Shown here in pieces: positions 14,791-23,466 of a stretch of DNA of 26,840 nt (its first letter is position 1; the number at the start of each line of letters is the position of its first letter). Below the pieces are notes generated by a model. That model was not told the DNA's origin, did no database searches, and saw only the letters and a list, made by a program, of their open reading frames with translations. This DNA comes from Actinomycetes bacterium (GTDB lineage Bacteria; Actinomycetota; Actinomycetes; Actinomycetales; Cellulomonadaceae). The DNA lies in contig JAEWGQ010000428.1 of assembly GCA_023388235.1 (NCBI GenBank), positions 1-26,840 of the forward strand, read 5' to 3'. A program made the position numbers and the translations under genes.

Positions 14791-17700
14791 GTCCGGAGAC
14801 GATGGAGAAGTTCCGGTGCTGGAGCGCCGAGACTGTCGCGGAAACGGTGTTCTCTGACATCGGCGCCCTTCCCAGTGACGCCGACGCGATCTTCCTGGCC
14901 GCGCACACGTCAGTCGAACTGGCCCGGAAGAAGGGCACCGAGACCGACTCTGGGACCTCTGGCGAGGCCCAGGTGCTCTCGACGCTTCTCGGCGACGTGG
15001 GCGACGGTCGCCGGAACACCTTGATCGCGGTCACGGGTGAGTCCGGCAGTGGCAAGAGCCATGTGGTGCGTTGGGTCAACGCCCACGTGGACCGGGATGA
15101 CGACCGGTATCGGGTCCTCTACGTTCCCCGTGCCATTCAGACTCTCCGAGCACTGCTGCACAGGATCGTGGCCGACCTGCCCGGGGTGGAGGGCACAGAC
15201 CTGCTTGATCGGGTCGAGGCTGCCATCGGCAATGCCAGCCCGGGTGAACTCAAGGACCGCCTGGTCAACGACATGCGGATCGCCCTCACCTGGACCATGG
15301 AGGCACTTCCAGCAGAGGAAGGTGAGACCGACGAGGAGGCCCAGGCGCGCGAGGAACGCAACGACATACTTGGCATCCCCGACGATCAGGGCCGGCGTCG
15401 TGACGGCCTGGCCGACCTCCTCGAGGAGCCCCAGATCAGCAAGGCTCTCTTGCGCGCGGGCGGTCGCTTGGACCGTCTGGTGGCGTCGTACTACGACGAG
15501 ACCTCGCGTCGCGATGACAGCGAGAAGGCGTTCGGAGAGGACGACCTGCCGGTGCGGGTCGCGGGCATCCGCCGGGCGCTAAGGTCCCGACCTGAACTCG
15601 CGGACTTGTGGGACATGATCACTGCGGATCCCGCTGATGCGCTGTCGTTGCTGGACGAGGCGCTGAGGCTGGCCGTGCCGCAGACCCTGGGACTCCGACC
15701 CACATCAGGCGGGGACACCCTTGGCGGACTCTTCCGGCGCTCACGCGAGATTCTGAAGTCCGAAGGCCGCGAGCTCGTCTTGATCTTCGAAGACCTTACC
15801 CAGTTCGGTCTCGTCGACGGCGAGTTGTACGACCAGTTTGCGACGGCACCAAGCGATGAGGTCGCGCCGCTGCGGGTGGTGTTCGCAGTTACAGACGGCG
15901 CTTTCGCCCGCATGGACAAGACCGTCACGACGCGTGTCACCGACGTCTTTGAGGTGGGGGGCTCGGCGTTGTCGGACCCGCAGAAGTTCGTGGGTCGATA
16001 CCTGAACCTGGTGCGGGTCGGCGGCCCTCGGGCGCGCGAGTTGTGGACCGAGGGAGGAAGACGCGCCGACGGCACGTGGATGCAGAACGCTTGCGCGACG
16101 CGCAACGAAGGCCGCCCCTGCCAGTTCCGAGACACCTGCCACGCCTCGTTCGGCAAGGTCGATATCGAGGGTCTTGGTGAGGTTGGGCTGTACCCGTATA
16201 GTCCGTCTGCCCTGCGCAGAGCGATTACCCACCTCGGCGAGGAGAAGACACCGCGCCTGGTGCTCGACGAGTGCATTGCGACCAATCTCACTGAGGCCGA
16301 TGTACGCATCGCGGATGGCACGTATCCGCACGAGCGCGTCAAGGACCGCTTTGACGGGCACGCGACGATGGCGCGGGAGTTCCTCGTCCAGGGAGTGCCG
16401 GCCTCAGAAGCAGATCGCGCTTACTGGACGCGGCTCATCTGGGCAGATGAGCGCCTTCCTCTTCCCGCCGGGATTGAGGAAGCCTTCTCGCTGACGAGGG
16501 TCGGGGGTGCGCCGACCGTCGCGACGGGTGCCGACGAGCCAAGCGTCGAGGAAGAGGCGGAGCCCCGGCGTGCCGGTCCTGCGTCGCCGACGTCGCCATC
16601 AGCTCCGCTGCGGCCGAGCCCGCTCGAACCGCTCTGGCAATGGCAGAACGGCACCAGCAGTTTGGTTGAGGACGAGGTGAACTACTACCGGGCGACGCTC
16701 CTCGGACTGACTGAGTCCCGACTGCAGTTGGACCAGGACCTAGTGCACATCGACAACGGTCATGGGCGCGCTTTGCTCTCGAGGATCCTGAACCAGACGT
16801 CGTTTCACTTCCAGGGCGCACGTGGTGCCGGCGCGGGCAAGGGGTCCGTACGCTTCGACCTCGAACCCACATCCGAGACAGTGCGAATTCTCGTCGCGGC
16901 GCGGTGGCTCCGAGACCACGGGCACTTCGATCCGGGACGCGGCTCGTGGGCGTGGCCGGCCGGCTTCCGGCCGGAGGACCTGATGGTCGAACTCGAGGCC
17001 ACGCTGGACGATTGGGCGAGTGCCGCAAGGGCCAAGTTCCTCGAAGCTTCTGGGGGACGGGGGCTCGCTGGCGACGCTGTCGGCCTGCGTGCCGTGGCCC
17101 TCGCAGCTGCGGGACACGATGTCGAGCAGTTGCGCTCGACCGTTGATGTGCTGGCGAACCGTCCCACGCCGGCACGCCGGGCCAGCCAGCAGTGGATGCC
17201 GGTCCAGGTGGCGGCTGAGCAAGCCCTGGGCCTCGAGACACATGCCTACGTCGCGGAGTTCGCGGCTGTCCGGCAGGGGTCGTCGGGTGGCGCGCAGGTC
17301 ATCGACACGGGCGAACTGGACCGTGCACTCGAGGAGTGGCTTGCGGATCCGATCACGGCGCTCAAGCGCTTGGTGACGGACAGCCCTGACCCGGCTCTCG
17401 GACTGGGAGCTTCGAACCTGCTAGACGCGCTTGAGCAAGTGGCGGACACCGAGCGACGGAGTATCGAAGACGCAGTTGCGTACCTGAACGAGACGCTTGA
17501 GGGCGCAACTCTGGTCGCTGTGGCAGATCGAGCGCTCCAGATCGGCGACACGGCCAAAGGGAGCGGTCACTTCCGACCGAGGGACGAGTGGAGCCGATTC
17601 CGTGCGGCCATCGAGACTCTCGAACACTACAAGGACGCGCCGCCGAGTGAGATCGTGATGAACGATCTCGCTGGCGTCGTTCGCGCTCAGCATGAGGGAC

Positions 17701-17879
17701 GCCGCGTGGTCGAGGTGGCCAGGGCACTCGCCTTCGTCAAGAACTGCCTCACGCAGACCACGGACGAGTGCGTGCGGAGCAGCAATGCAGCTGGCGACAT
17801 CGGAGGCCTCCGCGCCGCCGTGAAGGCGCAGGTGGCCCAACTGGAAGTTATCGTCAACGCAATCGCTCGGAAGGGCTGA
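14787..17879 (+). CDS. dpdH: DpdH, large P-loop ATPase
   Basis: A 1030-residue ATPase. Walker A is G-E-S-G-S-G-K-S (84-91), directly after A-V-T; the probable Walker B is L-V-L-I-F-E-D (330-336), followed by R-V-V-F-A-V-T-D-G (sensor-like). A cysteine cluster C436-x8-C445-x5-C451, then H452, lies just after the ATPase core and may bind a metal. A low-complexity, proline- and serine-rich linker (about 570-615) separates the ATPase half from a helical C-terminal half. GTG at 14787 overlaps the dpdG stop (GTGA); ATG at 14802 is an alternative. Family knowledge places DpdH in the restriction module; by analogy with other STAND/AAA-like defence ATPases it may sense or signal unmodified DNA, but that is inference. 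Confidence 0.85.
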   Translation: MSPETMEKFRCWSAETVAETVFSDIGALPSDADAIFLAAHTSVELARKKGTETDSGTSGEAQVLSTLLGDVGDGRRNTLIAVTGESGSGKSHVVRWVNAHVDRDDDRYRVLYVPRAIQTLRALLHRIVADLPGVEGTDLLDRVEAAIGNASPGELKDRLVNDMRIALTWTMEALPAEEGETDEEAQAREERNDILGIPDDQGRRRDGLADLLEEPQISKALLRAGGRLDRLVASYYDETSRRDDSEKAFGEDDLPVRVAGIRRALRSRPELADLWDMITADPADALSLLDEALRLAVPQTLGLRPTSGGDTLGGLFRRSREILKSEGRELVLIFEDLTQFGLVDGELYDQFATAPSDEVAPLRVVFAVTDGAFARMDKTVTTRVTDVFEVGGSALSDPQKFVGRYLNLVRVGGPRARELWTEGGRRADGTWMQNACATRNEGRPCQFRDTCHASFGKVDIEGLGEVGLYPYSPSALRRAITHLGEEKTPRLVLDECIATNLTEADVRIADGTYPHERVKDRFDGHATMAREFLVQGVPASEADRAYWTRLIWADERLPLPAGIEEAFSLTRVGGAPTVATGADEPSVEEEAEPRRAGPASPTSPSAPLRPSPLEPLWQWQNGTSSLVEDEVNYYRATLLGLTESRLQLDQDLVHIDNGHGRALLSRILNQTSFHFQGARGAGAGKGSVRFDLEPTSETVRILVAARWLRDHGHFDPGRGSWAWPAGFRPEDLMVELEATLDDWASAARAKFLEASGGRGLAGDAVGLRAVALAAAGHDVEQLRSTVDVLANRPTPARRASQQWMPVQVAAEQALGLETHAYVAEFAAVRQGSSGGAQVIDTGELDRALEEWLADPITALKRLVTDSPDPALGLGASNLLDALEQVADTERRSIEDAVAYLNETLEGATLVAVADRALQIGDTAKGSGHFRPRDEWSRFRAAIETLEHYKDAPPSEIVMNDLAGVVRAQHEGRRVVEVARALAFVKNCLTQTTDECVRSSNAAGDIGGLRAAVKAQVAQLEVIVNAIARKG

Positions 17880-17882
17880 CCG

Positions 17883-18566
17883 ATGACCACGATGCCGTCA
17901 TGGCTGACGGACGCCGAGGATGCGGTCACCGCCGCCAGCGACTCGGCCAGGATGCAGCTCGAGGTTGAGACCCTGATCGAGGCGCAACGCAACCTGAGCA
18001 CCCCTCTCGCAAGGCTGACACGGCTGGACAGTGCGAGATCGGCCGGCGGCGGGACCTGGTTTGTGGGGCACACAGCGCCGCCGGCGGTCTTCGATGCGCT
18101 CAAAGCGGCGGCCAGGGCCCCGAGCCAGGGCAGCCTCGGGACGCTCAGCCGGAAGCTGAACGCCTTCGTGCCCGCTGCGGAGGAGAGGGCGATGGCCGAC
18201 TGGCGCAGCTATGGGAGCAGACGAATGGGCGCCGTGACCGACCTGCTCGAGTTGGTTCGCACCCTGGCCGGCGTCGTCAGTGTCGCCCAGTTGGCTGCGG
18301 CCTTGCAGGACGTCCTGCGGAAGCTGATGCCCGCGACCAATGAGCTCCCGACTGCAGCGGCGTTCAGCCTGCTTGATGAGGCCGAGGAGCGGCTGAAGGC
18401 CCTCGAGGCCGCGCTCCAACCCGACGCCGTCCGTCAGTTCTTGTCGGCGGTGGCCCGCGGTGGGGCCCCGCTCTCAATGCTCACCGACGATGTCCGCGCC
18501 TGGATCGCGGCGAACATGGCCGAGCGGAGCTTCAAGCTCGTTGCGGGGACTCCGGTCGTCGAATGA
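17883..18566 (+). CDS. dpdI: DpdI, small restriction-module protein of unknown function
   Basis: A 227-residue protein, largely alpha-helical by composition, with heptad-like stretches around 20-45 and 155-180 that could form coiled coil. No catalytic motif is visible. The position between the ATPase DpdH and the helicase DpdJ, and the size, match DpdI of the known system. It begins 3 bases after dpdH behind GGAAGGG (17869-17875), and its stop overlaps the dpdJ start (ATGA), which suggests a fixed ratio with DpdJ. A scaffold or adaptor role is possible but unsupported by sequence. Confidence 0.7.
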   Translation: MTTMPSWLTDAEDAVTAASDSARMQLEVETLIEAQRNLSTPLARLTRLDSARSAGGGTWFVGHTAPPAVFDALKAAARAPSQGSLGTLSRKLNAFVPAAEERAMADWRSYGSRRMGAVTDLLELVRTLAGVVSVAQLAAALQDVLRKLMPATNELPTAAAFSLLDEAEERLKALEAALQPDAVRQFLSAVARGGAPLSMLTDDVRAWIAANMAERSFKLVAGTPVVE

Positions 18567-21500
18567 ACCAGATTCAGGCGGCGCTGACCGCGCTTGAACT
18601 TCGCGAGGCTGAGCTCCTCTCCTGGGGTGCGATCGGGGCGCAATGGACGCGCGAGGAAGCTCTGGAAGTCCTGGCCAAGCACGGGGACGGCGAATTGCTC
18701 TTCGCCGATCTTGAAGAGCGAGGCCTGCTGGTCCGGACTCCGACAGCCGGCTACCGGACCCGCAGTGCGGAGACGTTGCGTCTCCTGGCGACGTTGCGTC
18801 AGGCCTTCCGCGGCGAGCGAATACTCGATGGTCGACCGCTAGTGCTCGACTTCCGGTTCCTGCAACGTCCGCGACGGCGTCCGCGTCGCGAAGTCGACCG
18901 ATCGACCTTCGTCGAGGCGCTTGCGGGCTCCGTGAGAGCCCGTGGCCGGGTGGCGATCACAGCGCTGGCCCCGCCTAGGCTGTCGGATTTCCAACTCCGC
19001 TCGACCGCTTCGATCCTGACAGCCCTCAACTCGCCCAACCCGCGGGCCGGGGTCGTTGTCACATCCGGCACCGGAAGCGGTAAGACGCTCGCGTTCTACC
19101 TCCCACTGCTTGCGTGGCTCGCGGACAACGATCAGCCCCAGTCGGGCAAGACCAGTGCTCTGGCGTTGTACCCACGCAATGAGTTGCTCAAGGACCAACT
19201 CCAGACGTTGGTTCGCCTGTCGCTCGACCTCGCCGCGCGCGTCCCCGGCGCGAAACCGCCGAGCATCGCGAGTTGGTTCGGCCCGACGCCGCAGGCCGCC
19301 CGCTACGTTTCAGAGCAGTGGCGCGCTCAGGGCGCCGGCTACGTGTGCCCCTATCTGCGCTGCCCGACCTGCTCGGGCGAGTTGATCTGGCCGAAGGCCG
19401 CGGTGGCTGCCAAGGAGGAGCGCCTGGAGTGCGTTGAGCCGTCCTGCGCGAGGCTCATCCCCGGCTCTGTTCTTCGACTGACGCGGGACTCGGCGCAGAA
19501 AACGCCCGCCGACATCATGCTTAGCACGACCGAGTCGCTGAACCGGCAACTATCCGTTCCGATGAATCTCCGGGCCTTCGGCGTCACCACGCACAGTCTC
19601 AAGACTGTGCTCCTCGACGAAATCCACACCTATGAGGGCACGACAGGCGCCCAGAACGCCATCCTGCTGCGCCGACTGCGCAAAGCCCTAGGCAGGCCAG
19701 TTGTTTGGGCAGGTCTGTCCGCGACGCTGACCGATGCCGGTGAGTTCTTCGGACGCCTTGTCGATCTTAACCCCGGAGACGTCACGGTCATCGAGCCTGA
19801 GCCCTCCGAACTCGAGGAGTCGGGCGCTGAGTACCTCGTCGCATTGCGCCATGATCCACATAGCAGCACCGGCCCGCTGTCGGTCTCGATCCAGGCCGCG
19901 ATGTCGCTCTCGCGCAGTCTCGACGTCCTGAACGGAAACCCGTTCAACCCGCCGATCGACTCCGAGGGCGTGGTGGGCTCCCGGCTGTTCGCGTTTACTG
20001 ACAAGCTGGACAGCACGAATCGCTTCTTCTGGGACCTTCTCGACGCCGAGGGCTGGTCCTGGCCCGGCCGTACGAACCCCCGCCACAGCCCACATACGCT
20101 GGCGCACCTGCGCTCTCCGGGCCAGGCGCAGTTGCCGGTTGCGCAGCGGCAGCCTGCAGAGGACCGTGACCAGGACGGCCAACTCTGGTGGCTTGCTGAG
20201 TTGCTCGGCCACGACCTCGATCGTGACGTCCAGAAGAAGCTTGACCGCACCAGTTCCCAGGACAGCGGTGTCGCGGCGGAGGCGGACATCGTGATCGCGA
20301 CCGCCAGCCTCGAGGTCGGCTTCGACGACGACCGCGTCGGAGCGGTACTCCAGCACAAGGCGCCTCACGACGTCGCGCAGTTCCTGCAACGCAAGGGCCG
20401 CGCTGGCCGCGACGTGGCCACCCGGCCATGGACTGTTGTGGTTCTCAGCAACTTCGGTCGAGACCGCGACGCTTGGGACGCCTACGACGCGCTGTTCAGC
20501 CCGATCGTCCCGCGCCGTACCCTGCCCATCGAGAACCTGTACGTGCTGCGGATCCAGGCGGTCTACAGTCTTCTCGACTGGCTTGCCCAGGAGCTTGGCC
20601 TCCGGTTCCAGAGTTCATGGGCGATCGCCAGCGGCCCGGCCGACCTCCTGCACCCCAAGAGTCCAAACAAGGTGTCGGAGACGCGAGCCCTCCAGGCGGC
20701 GATGACCGACCTCCTGGGTCGCCTCCTCCATGATGGAACCGAGCGCGACCTTCTGCGCCGTCACCTCCGTCGGAGCCTGGCGCTCGGCGACGGGACCGTC
20801 GCGGATCGTGTCCTCGACCAGATCTTCTGGGAAGCTCCGCGCCCGCTTCTGACTTGCGTGATCCCAACGCTCCGCCGCCGTCTGGCCGACCAGTGGGCAG
20901 GCGAGCGACCGGCCCCTGACGACTCCGGACTGAAGCACCGGACTCCCCTGAGTGACTTCGTGCCGGGTAACCTCTTCGACGAACTCATGGTTCCGGACGT
21001 CTCGCTTTCGGTCCCATGGGCCGGGGGCGAGGTCCGCAGCGAGCAATTGCCCGCCCTCCGCGTGATCCGCGAGTTCCTCCCGGGCAATGTGTCGCGCCAC
21101 TTCGGCGTCTGGGCCACGCACAAGCGACACTGGGTCCCACTTCCTAGCGACAGAGATGCAGACGGCGCACGCTGGGCTGACGTCGCGACCTACGGCGGGA
21201 CGCTGGTAGACGACGTCCAGATCGGCGGTCACTCAGTCCAAGTCTTTGCGCCACAGGCAGTCACTCTGTCCGCGGTCGAACCGAGCGTCTCCGACTCATC
21301 GTCGATGCGAGCGAACTGGGGGCTCGCAGCTGTGCCGCTTGGCGCCGGTGTAGCGCTGAACCTGCCACTATCGGTTGCGAGCCTGATCCCGCAGTTGCGG
21401 TCGCACCTTCACCTGCACGGAGGCGGTGTCCGGTTGATGCGCTACACCACCGACGCCGTCGGGGTGCTGCGGATCAACGGCGTGCCGCAGGTCGAGCGGA

Positions 21501-22939
21501 TCCGCTTTGGCAAGAGGGTCGGGGCGGGCTTCGCGCCCGCGGCACTAGGCGTCGAGATCCATTGCGATGCACTTGTCGGCCAGGTCGTCGTCCCAAGCTT
21601 CGCTGACCCGCCCAGCGCCGATGAGCGCGCGGCATGGATGGAGCACCAGGTCCTGACTGGCGAGGGGTACCCCGCTGACCTGACTTCCCTTGATCGCCGC
21701 GCAATCGCCGAGGTGCTCCGCTCCGTCGCCGTGGCTTGGGAGGGCGCCAAGCAGGACCCGCCGGACGAGGGGGCTTTCGCCACTTCGCTGATCTCGACAG
21801 CAGACTTGCTGGGTGTCACGCGCCAGAACGTCGCCAGTTCGGCCTCAGACTGGCTGCGCGACGCGTCTGTGCAACGTCTGGTGCTCGACGCACTGGTTGC
21901 AGCCCGGGGCGCCAAGCGTTCCAAGCCATGGCTCGACTGGCTGCGGCGCCGGCACACTCTGAGCGCAGCGAATCTGTTGCTCATGGCCCTGACGAGTTGG
22001 GGTTCCGGGGTCGACGCTGACGAGTTGACCGTCGATCTTCACCCCGAGGACGACAGTCGATTCGTGATCGCTGAGCAGTCACCCGGCGGCACGGGTCAAG
22101 TCGAGGCGCTCACCCGCGCGGTTGCCGAGAACCCGGACAATCTCGGGATGGCTCTGCGCGACGCGATTAGGCCGTCGGACATGGAACTGATGGACAGGGA
22201 ACTTCGTTCCTTGCTCGCCACGCCGGACAGCGATGTCGCCCCTGCGATTCAACAACTCACGACTGCCTGGCGCGATGGCCACAACGCGGTCCGGGAGGCG
22301 ACGACGAGGCTGGAGACGGTGCTGAGCGGGGTTGGTGTCGAACTGGGCCACGCAGCGCGAACGGCACTCGCGACCCGCCTCGCCGGACCCGGTGCGCACG
22401 CCGGACTCCTCGACGAGGTGGCGGTGTGGATGGGCGTGCGCGACCGGTCGCTTGCCAAGAGTGGCTTCGCGGTCGATCCGCACACCCTGGCGGTGTTGCT
22501 CGCTCACCGGTCCGAAGCCGACGCCTACCTGCGACTGGAACAGCCCACGCCGGTCGAGCGTGCCCGCGCGATTGGCAATGTGCTTTGGCCGTGGGGAGAG
22601 AGCACACGGTCGGTCGCCTCGTACAACCCGTATTCACCCGTCCTCACGACTGCCGTCGATGTCGTCCGCGACCACTGGATATTTCCGGTGACAGTCCTGG
22701 ACATCGCCGCCTGGACAGACGATGAACGTCGCACAGTGCACGCTGAGTTGGTGCGCGCCCGCGAAGTGATCGTGCGTGTCGCTAGCACGGACCGGGCGCA
22801 ACTGCGCGAGGCGATCCTCGACTTGAACACAGTGCCCGTCGAGGTCGGGCCATTGATGCTCCACCCCAGAGTCACAGCGGTGAATGACGTCGGCGAGCAC
22901 GTCGAAGCGCGGATCCTGCTGCGGGAGGCGTGGATTTGA
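18563..22939 (+). CDS. dpdJ: DpdJ, very large DEIH-box helicase with zinc site
   Basis: A 1458-residue superfamily 2 helicase. After an N-terminal region of about 140 residues, a Q-motif-like D-F-Q-L-R is followed by Walker A S-G-T-G-S-G-K-T (168-175), then Y-P-R-N-E-L-L-K-D-Q. A cysteine insert (C262, C267, C270, C290, C295) between the Ia region and the D-E-I-H box (352-355) probably binds zinc. L-S-A-T-L-T follows at 385-390. Domain 2 has I-A-T-A-S-L-E-V-G-F-D-D-D and Q-R-K-G-R-A-G-R-D. About 800 residues of family-specific C-terminus remain. The architecture resembles Lhr/DISARM-DrmA-like defence helicases in having an insert and a large tail. The ATG overlaps dpdI and the stop overlaps dpdK. 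Confidence 0.88.
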   Translation: MNQIQAALTALELREAELLSWGAIGAQWTREEALEVLAKHGDGELLFADLEERGLLVRTPTAGYRTRSAETLRLLATLRQAFRGERILDGRPLVLDFRFLQRPRRRPRREVDRSTFVEALAGSVRARGRVAITALAPPRLSDFQLRSTASILTALNSPNPRAGVVVTSGTGSGKTLAFYLPLLAWLADNDQPQSGKTSALALYPRNELLKDQLQTLVRLSLDLAARVPGAKPPSIASWFGPTPQAARYVSEQWRAQGAGYVCPYLRCPTCSGELIWPKAAVAAKEERLECVEPSCARLIPGSVLRLTRDSAQKTPADIMLSTTESLNRQLSVPMNLRAFGVTTHSLKTVLLDEIHTYEGTTGAQNAILLRRLRKALGRPVVWAGLSATLTDAGEFFGRLVDLNPGDVTVIEPEPSELEESGAEYLVALRHDPHSSTGPLSVSIQAAMSLSRSLDVLNGNPFNPPIDSEGVVGSRLFAFTDKLDSTNRFFWDLLDAEGWSWPGRTNPRHSPHTLAHLRSPGQAQLPVAQRQPAEDRDQDGQLWWLAELLGHDLDRDVQKKLDRTSSQDSGVAAEADIVIATASLEVGFDDDRVGAVLQHKAPHDVAQFLQRKGRAGRDVATRPWTVVVLSNFGRDRDAWDAYDALFSPIVPRRTLPIENLYVLRIQAVYSLLDWLAQELGLRFQSSWAIASGPADLLHPKSPNKVSETRALQAAMTDLLGRLLHDGTERDLLRRHLRRSLALGDGTVADRVLDQIFWEAPRPLLTCVIPTLRRRLADQWAGERPAPDDSGLKHRTPLSDFVPGNLFDELMVPDVSLSVPWAGGEVRSEQLPALRVIREFLPGNVSRHFGVWATHKRHWVPLPSDRDADGARWADVATYGGTLVDDVQIGGHSVQVFAPQAVTLSAVEPSVSDSSSMRANWGLAAVPLGAGVALNLPLSVASLIPQLRSHLHLHGGGVRLMRYTTDAVGVLRINGVPQVERIRFGKRVGAGFAPAALGVEIHCDALVGQVVVPSFADPPSADERAAWMEHQVLTGEGYPADLTSLDRRAIAEVLRSVAVAWEGAKQDPPDEGAFATSLISTADLLGVTRQNVASSASDWLRDASVQRLVLDALVAARGAKRSKPWLDWLRRRHTLSAANLLLMALTSWGSGVDADELTVDLHPEDDSRFVIAEQSPGGTGQVEALTRAVAENPDNLGMALRDAIRPSDMELMDRELRSLLATPDSDVAPAIQQLTTAWRDGHNAVREATTRLETVLSGVGVELGHAARTALATRLAGPGAHAGLLDEVAVWMGVRDRSLAKSGFAVDPHTLAVLLAHRSEADAYLRLEQPTPVERARAIGNVLWPWGESTRSVASYNPYSPVLTTAVDVVRDHWIFPVTVLDIAAWTDDERRTVHAELVRAREVIVRVASTDRAQLREAILDLNTVPVEVGPLMLHPRVTAVNDVGEHVEARILLREAWI
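22923..22928 (+). promoter_or_regulatory. Ribosome binding site that sets the dpdK start
   Basis: GGGAGG lies 7 bases before TTG at 22936, but only 1 base before the in-frame GTG at 22930, so TTG at 22936 is the better start. It lies inside the 3' end of dpdJ. Confidence 0.5.
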
Positions 22940-23466
22940 ACAGAGTCATCCGCAAGTCTCAGGTCGCCAGTGCCAGCGAGGCCGGCGACCTCCTCGCCGG
23001 TCTGTTCGCAGCCGAACTTGTAGCTCCCGGCAAGTGCTTGTGGCTAGTGTCGCCGTGGATTTCCGACGTGGAGTTGATCGACAACTCGGCCGGCGCCTTC
23101 AGTGCCCTCGCGCGCTTCGGCAAGAGGCGGGTCCGGTTGAGCGAGGTCCTAGTGTCGCTCGCGAGTCGCGGCTGCCATGTCGTTGTGGGCACGACAACGG
23201 ACCCTCACAACACGCGCTTCGTCGAGCGACTGGCCCAATTGACCTCCGACCTCCGCCTCGCGGAACGCTTCACCATCGCGATCGACCCGTCCGAGCACCT
23301 TCACACGAAGGCGATCACGGGTGACGACTTCGCTCTGTCCGGGAGCATGAACATCACCTACAACGGCATCGAAGTCCGCGAGGAGCTCGTCCAACTACAC
23401 CGCGACGAGGGCTTCGTAGCCCAGGCCAAGATGGACGCCTTCGACCGTTTCGGGGGAGTGCTGTGA
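22936..23466 (+). CDS. dpdK: DpdK, phospholipase D-like (single HKD) protein
   Basis: A 176-residue protein with one complete phospholipase-D/nuclease motif: H123-T-K125 followed by D130 (H-x-K-x4-D), then S-G-S-M-N-I-T-Y-N-G, where the S-x-S-M-N is the usual companion. The upstream strand L-W-L-V-S-P-W-I-S-D (about 35-44) is the typical PLD N-terminal signature. Single-HKD proteins of this size act as homodimers, and many are endonucleases (Nuc, BfiI type). In the Dpd restriction module this is the only protein with a recognised nuclease fold, so it is the best candidate for the DNA-cutting part. It starts at TTG overlapping the dpdJ stop and ends overlapping dpdD (GTGA). Confidence 0.85.
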   Translation: MNRVIRKSQVASASEAGDLLAGLFAAELVAPGKCLWLVSPWISDVELIDNSAGAFSALARFGKRRVRLSEVLVSLASRGCHVVVGTTTDPHNTRFVERLAQLTSDLRLAERFTIAIDPSEHLHTKAITGDDFALSGSMNITYNGIEVREELVQLHRDEGFVAQAKMDAFDRFGGVL

